DNA of 7,239 bases from Candidatus Aenigmatarchaeota archaeon (GTDB lineage: Archaea > Aenigmatarchaeota > Aenigmatarchaeia > QMZP01), in NCBI GenBank assembly GCA_003663225.1, contig QMZP01000033.1:1-7239 (forward strand), read 5' to 3'. Position numbers and translations under genes: made by a program. This document shows, one piece after another, positions 5,620 to 7,239 of this stretch. Within the stretch, counting starts at the first letter, position 1, and every line of letters starts with the position of its first letter. Under the pieces are notes generated by a model. That model searched no databases. It was not told the DNA's origin and was given only the letters and a program-made list of their open reading frames with translations.

Positions 5620-5695
5620 ATCGCAAAACCACAAGCTGTGTTTCTGGATTAGCCGTGGGGGTAGATGCAACGGTCTTATGTATAAGCATAAACAG

Positions 5696-6028
5696 TCACC
5701 TTGCTCTGTACTTGAACCTTCTTTCGTATTCCTTGTGCGTGCACCATTCAAGGATTATCGCTATTATCTCGATTCCTTTTTTAGAGACAGAATATAGTAG
5801 TCTCCATGCATTCGGAAGGTCGTATTTATAGACATTATTGATTCCGTATTTTTTCACATATTCCCTGGGAATGAGGTTCTTGGGTATTGCGATTCCACAT
5901 TCGGGATTCTTTTTTATGTCAGTGATAGCCCTTTTCACGAATTTATAAAGGTCTTGAAATTCCTTTTTCTTCTTCAGCTTATTGTATTCGTTGCGTACCT
6001 TAGTATCAGCAAAGTATACATCTGTCAC
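5696..6028 (-). CDS. RelE/ParE-family toxin of a type II toxin-antitoxin system
   Basis: A 110-residue protein of the RelE/ParE superfamily. Members usually cleave mRNA at the ribosome or inhibit gyrase; which applies here is unknown. An N-terminal helix pair rich in Lys (10-40) is followed by the core strands: LIPREYVKKYGINNVYKYDL (52-71), PNAWRLLYS (72-80) with the conserved Trp75-Arg76, IEIIAIILEW (86-95), and the C-terminal HKEYERRF (98-105), where His98, Tyr101 and Arg103/104 are in the usual place for catalytic or RNA-contacting residues. The gene starts with GTG, overlaps the antitoxin stop by four bases (GTGA), and has the SD GAAGGTG seven bases upstream by core alignment. Antitoxin-first order and coupling are typical for such pairs. 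The protein looks intact. Confidence 0.9.
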   Translation of the reverse strand: MTDVYFADTKVRNEYNKLKKKKEFQDLYKFVKRAITDIKKNPECGIAIPKNLIPREYVKKYGINNVYKYDLPNAWRLLYSVSKKGIEIIAIILEWCTHKEYERRFKYRAR

Positions 6029-6336
6029 AATCGCACCTTCAAATCATGCCTTGCTTTGTATTTCTTCATGATTTCCGGATTGTATACCCATACAATTTTG
6101 CCTTCTTTGTCAGACATCACGAAACCTTTTGCGTAAAAGTAGCTTATTATGAGCTTAAGGGTCGGATATATAACTGTCTTGGGAAGTGCTTTGTAAAGCT
6201 GTGTTATGGTGCAGGCACCGAGCTTCTTTATGGTTTCCTCTACCATTATCACTGTATCCAAAGTCGGGGAATGTGCATTCTTCAAATTTCTGCAATCAAA
6301 ATTATTTTCGAGTGTTGCCTGCATTGCTATCACCAT
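6025..6336 (-). CDS. Winged-helix antitoxin paired with the RelE/ParE toxin
   Basis: A 103-residue protein with a winged-helix DNA-binding fold of the type that precedes RelE-like toxins in archaea. HSPTLDTVIMVEETIKK (22-38) is the signature first helix. Next come ACTITQLYKALP (41-52), a likely recognition helix KTVIYPTLKLIISYFYAKG (53-71), and the beta-wing FVMSDKEGKIVWVYNPE (72-88), then a basic C-terminal tail that probably contacts the toxin. The start at 6336 (MVIAMQ) is chosen over the upstream TTG at 6342 because a TATA box is centred 24.5 nt before it, which predicts a leaderless mRNA; Met at 6324 is also possible. It should neutralise the toxin and repress its own promoter. A palindrome between TATA box and ATG is the likely operator. 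Residues 1-21 are poorly conserved in my recollection of the family. Confidence 0.85.
   Translation of the reverse strand: MVIAMQATLENNFDCRNLKNAHSPTLDTVIMVEETIKKLGACTITQLYKALPKTVIYPTLKLIISYFYAKGFVMSDKEGKIVWVYNPEIMKKYKARHDLKVRL
6034..6040 (-). promoter_or_regulatory. Shine-Dalgarno site of the toxin gene
   Basis: On the minus strand this reads GAAGGTG, one mismatch from GGAGGTG. It sits at the same core spacing (seven bases) as the perfect site at 4841-4848. It lies within the antitoxin coding region and supports the GTG start at 6028. Confidence 0.65.
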
Positions 6337-6340
6337 ATTC

Positions 6341-6360
6341 AAGTATGAATATTCGTATTT
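6341..6360 (-). promoter_or_regulatory. Candidate autoregulatory operator of the toxin-antitoxin operon
   Basis: A 20-bp imperfect palindrome (8 of 10 pairs match) is centred on the perfect GAATATTC at 6347-6354. It lies between the TATA box and the antitoxin start and touches the TATA box. Binding here would block transcription initiation. A second TATGAATAT at 6390-6398 repeats the 6344-6352 half and could be an extra site. Confidence 0.45.
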
Positions 6361-6365
6361 AAATA
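6356..6365 (-). promoter_or_regulatory. TATA box of the toxin-antitoxin operon
   Basis: TATTTAAATA is a perfect palindrome centred 24.5 nt before the antitoxin ATG at 6336. Because it is symmetric it could also support rightward transcription starting near 6386. Confidence 0.6.
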
Positions 6366-6569
6366 AATAACTGGATAAACAAATAGTTTTATGAATATCA
6401 CAAACCCTTTAATTGTCTTTCCGTTTTCCGCTTAACCGAGAGTGCCATCTTCTCGTAAGGCTCTAAATCTCTCTTAACCATAATGAATCAGGCTGATTAT
6501 TAGACAGGATGTTATTGAAGGTATCGCACAGAACTTGCAAACCATGCTTCTGATACAATACACAAAATA
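6366..6569. other. AT-rich spacer without a recognisable gene
   Basis: The 204 nt between the antitoxin promoter and the next gene contain no convincing ORF on either strand. They hold the second TATGAATAT copy (6390-6398), a small AATCA/TGATT stem (6486-6498), the right copy of the direct repeat (6532-6552), and a CTGATA/TATCAG inverted repeat (6550-6555 with 6568-6573) across the stop of the right-hand gene. The last could help end its transcript. Confidence 0.5.
6532..6552 (+). repeat. Right copy of the 21-bp imperfect direct repeat
   Basis: AAC[T]TGCAAACCATGCTT[C]TG, partner of 5550-5570. In one forward frame both copies read N-(V/L)-QTMLL, so they could also be two pieces of a once-coding sequence. 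Confidence 0.45.
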
Positions 6570-7238
6570 TCAGTTGCCAGGCGGTTCCGGTCCCTGGTCG
6601 ATCCAGCTTGTATCGATAAAATCCTCGAATCCGTAATCTCTCAATATGTCCTCTATTTCGTCTTGTGTGAAAACTGTCTGATTATTAATACGTAAAAAAT
6701 CATCTACGTTCCTGTTCCATGATTCATGCCCCCTGTTTGCGATTTTTCCTGTTTTGCTATATATTAATTGCGAAACAAGTTGCTCAGCGAATACTCTAGA
6801 TACTTTGGTGGGTTTTTTGTTAGGGTCAAAATCATAATCATCCTGCAATATTCTTCTTAAGCGTTTCATTCTATTTTTAAGCCTCTTTACTTTGTTCTTT
6901 GGTGGATTCTGGTAATATAATCTGTTCGACAGGTCATTGTATTCGAAAAGTGTCTTAGGAATCCTATCTCCTGTAGACATTTTAAACTTTAAGCCTTGAG
7001 GCAATGTGTATCTTTTGCTGGGATCAGAAACGACACTCGGGCCATCTGTAAGTTCTTTGAAAATTTGTTCTAATATTGCATCGATTTCTCTTTTTCTTTC
7101 CTCAGGAATTTTTATTAATGCTTCGACTTTTTGATTCATTTCTTCGCTCATGGCTTGCATACTGGCATATAAATCTTTACCTCTACATAGACTTCCAATC
7201 ATCTCAACGTATTTTATTCTAGCGTATACAAAATCAAT
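6570..7238 (-). CDS. Unrecognised charged protein, N-terminus probably outside the window
   Basis: The frame is open to the right edge. An ATG at 7202 gives 210 residues, but the 12 codons before it also read as plausible protein (IDFVYARIKYVE), so the gene may start further right. TTGTATACGC about 25 nt before the ATG is TATA-like and keeps 7202 possible. I do not recognise the family. Counting from that Met, residues 1-50 are helical and could form a coiled coil; 104-119 are very basic (KVKRLKNRMKRLRRIL); 121-131 are acidic then basic; the C-terminal third is acidic and ends in a Pro/Gly tail. There are no membrane helices. The basic helix could bind nucleic acid; this is only a guess. Codons favour AAA, AGA and A/T endings, unlike the left part of the window, which suggests acquisition. 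Confidence 0.75.
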   Translation of the reverse strand: MDFVYARIKYVEMIGSLCRGKDLYASMQAMSEEMNQKVEALIKIPEERKREIDAILEQIFKELTDGPSVVSDPSKRYTLPQGLKFKMSTGDRIPKTLFEYNDLSNRLYYQNPPKNKVKRLKNRMKRLRRILQDDYDFDPNKKPTKVSRVFAEQLVSQLIYSKTGKIANRGHESWNRNVDDFLRINNQTVFTQDEIEDILRDYGFEDFIDTSWIDQGPEPPGN

Positions 7239-7239
7239 C

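Larger units (their letters stand above)
5493..5695 (+). pseudogene. Possible 5' remnant of a disrupted gene
   Basis: An ATG at 5493, inside the end of the EF-1A-like gene, follows AAGGAG (5484-5489). It opens a frame that reads MPPPGKYRRQLTDLMPYV at its start and stays open past 5695. Beyond there the frame runs antisense through the toxin gene and cannot be real. The first 35 or so codons resemble neighbouring genes in codon use. One reading is that a coupled downstream gene lost its 3' part when the toxin-antitoxin segment arrived. The SD-to-ATG spacing is short (three bases), a strong hairpin lies within the frame, and I do not recognise the protein, so chance is a serious alternative. 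Confidence 0.22.

Noticed and set aside
5581..5640. tRNA-like GGTTC motif near the hairpin
   Set aside because: No acceptor or anticodon stem of the right length can be drawn; no tRNA is supported anywhere in the window.
6337..6342. TTG start giving the antitoxin two extra residues
   Set aside because: The TATA spacing puts the transcription start at about 6336, so the TTG would not be in the mRNA.
6046..6348. Plus-strand frame opposite the antitoxin
   Set aside because: Cys/Tyr/Phe-rich antisense of a recognised winged-helix gene, with no start signal.
6391..6435. Short plus-strand ORF downstream of the palindromic TATA box
   Set aside because: Only 14 codons with no other support; it could be transcribed but nothing shows it is translated.
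1..7239. CRISPR array, insertion sequence ends or phage genes
   Set aside because: There are no regularly spaced repeats, no transposase or integrase motifs, and no terminal inverted repeats beyond short hairpins.

Overview
The window looks like chromosomal DNA from an archaeon. The evidence is the transcription and translation signals. Six genes that start a transcription unit have an AT-rich TATA-like octamer or decamer centred about 25-32 nt before the start codon and no Shine-Dalgarno (SD) sequence, which fits leaderless or nearly leaderless mRNA. Genes inside operons carry SD sequences instead. Gene content agrees: a mevalonate-pathway class II HMG-CoA reductase, an archaeal-type winged-helix/RelE-ParE toxin-antitoxin pair, and small membrane proteins of a kind common in small-genome archaea. 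Heavy use of ATA (Ile) and AGG (Arg) in the GC-richer part, and very compact packing, would suit a DPANN lineage such as Micrarchaeota. That placement is inference, not proof.

Layout. Positions 1-383 hold the 3' end of a beta-rich, probably extracytoplasmic protein. Positions 497-1236 hold a two-gene operon: a stand-alone response-regulator receiver domain and an unrecognised 112-residue protein coupled to it by a one-base overlap, followed by a hairpin with a T-tract. Positions 1374-2660 encode HMG-CoA reductase, complete in its catalytic residues. It runs tail-to-tail into an unknown minus-strand gene (2657-3160); the two stop codons lie in one CTAG palindrome. That gene diverges from a small membrane protein (3222-3566) across a 61-nt spacer with two TATA boxes placed almost as mirror images. 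Next come a major-facilitator transporter (3603-4853), coupled through an eight-base perfect SD to a 73-residue two-helix membrane protein (4853-5074), and a leaderless gene (5108-5515) that resembles a degenerate archaeal EF-1A/SelB-like GTPase-fold protein.

From about 5516 the character changes. A 180-nt non-coding stretch carries a strong hairpin and possibly the 5' remnant of a gene. It is followed by an AT-richer minus-strand segment with a winged-helix antitoxin and a RelE/ParE-family toxin (6336 to 5696), then by an unrecognised basic/acidic protein that runs off the right edge (6570-7238). An imperfect 21-bp direct repeat (19/21) lies on either side of the toxin-antitoxin operon, at 5550-5570 and 6532-6552. 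The antitoxin promoter has a 20-bp imperfect palindrome between TATA box and start codon, the expected place for an autoregulatory operator. The right-hand quarter is therefore the best candidate for an acquired module.

The genes do not form one pathway. HMG-CoA reductase serves isoprenoid (membrane lipid) synthesis, the MFS operon serves transport, the receiver pair serves signalling, and the toxin-antitoxin pair is an accessory element. The most interesting unknowns are the receiver-coupled protein (898-1236), the 167-residue minus-strand protein (2657-3160), the protein at the right edge, and the repeat-flanked toxin-antitoxin segment. No tRNA, rRNA, CRISPR array, transposase or integrase was seen.
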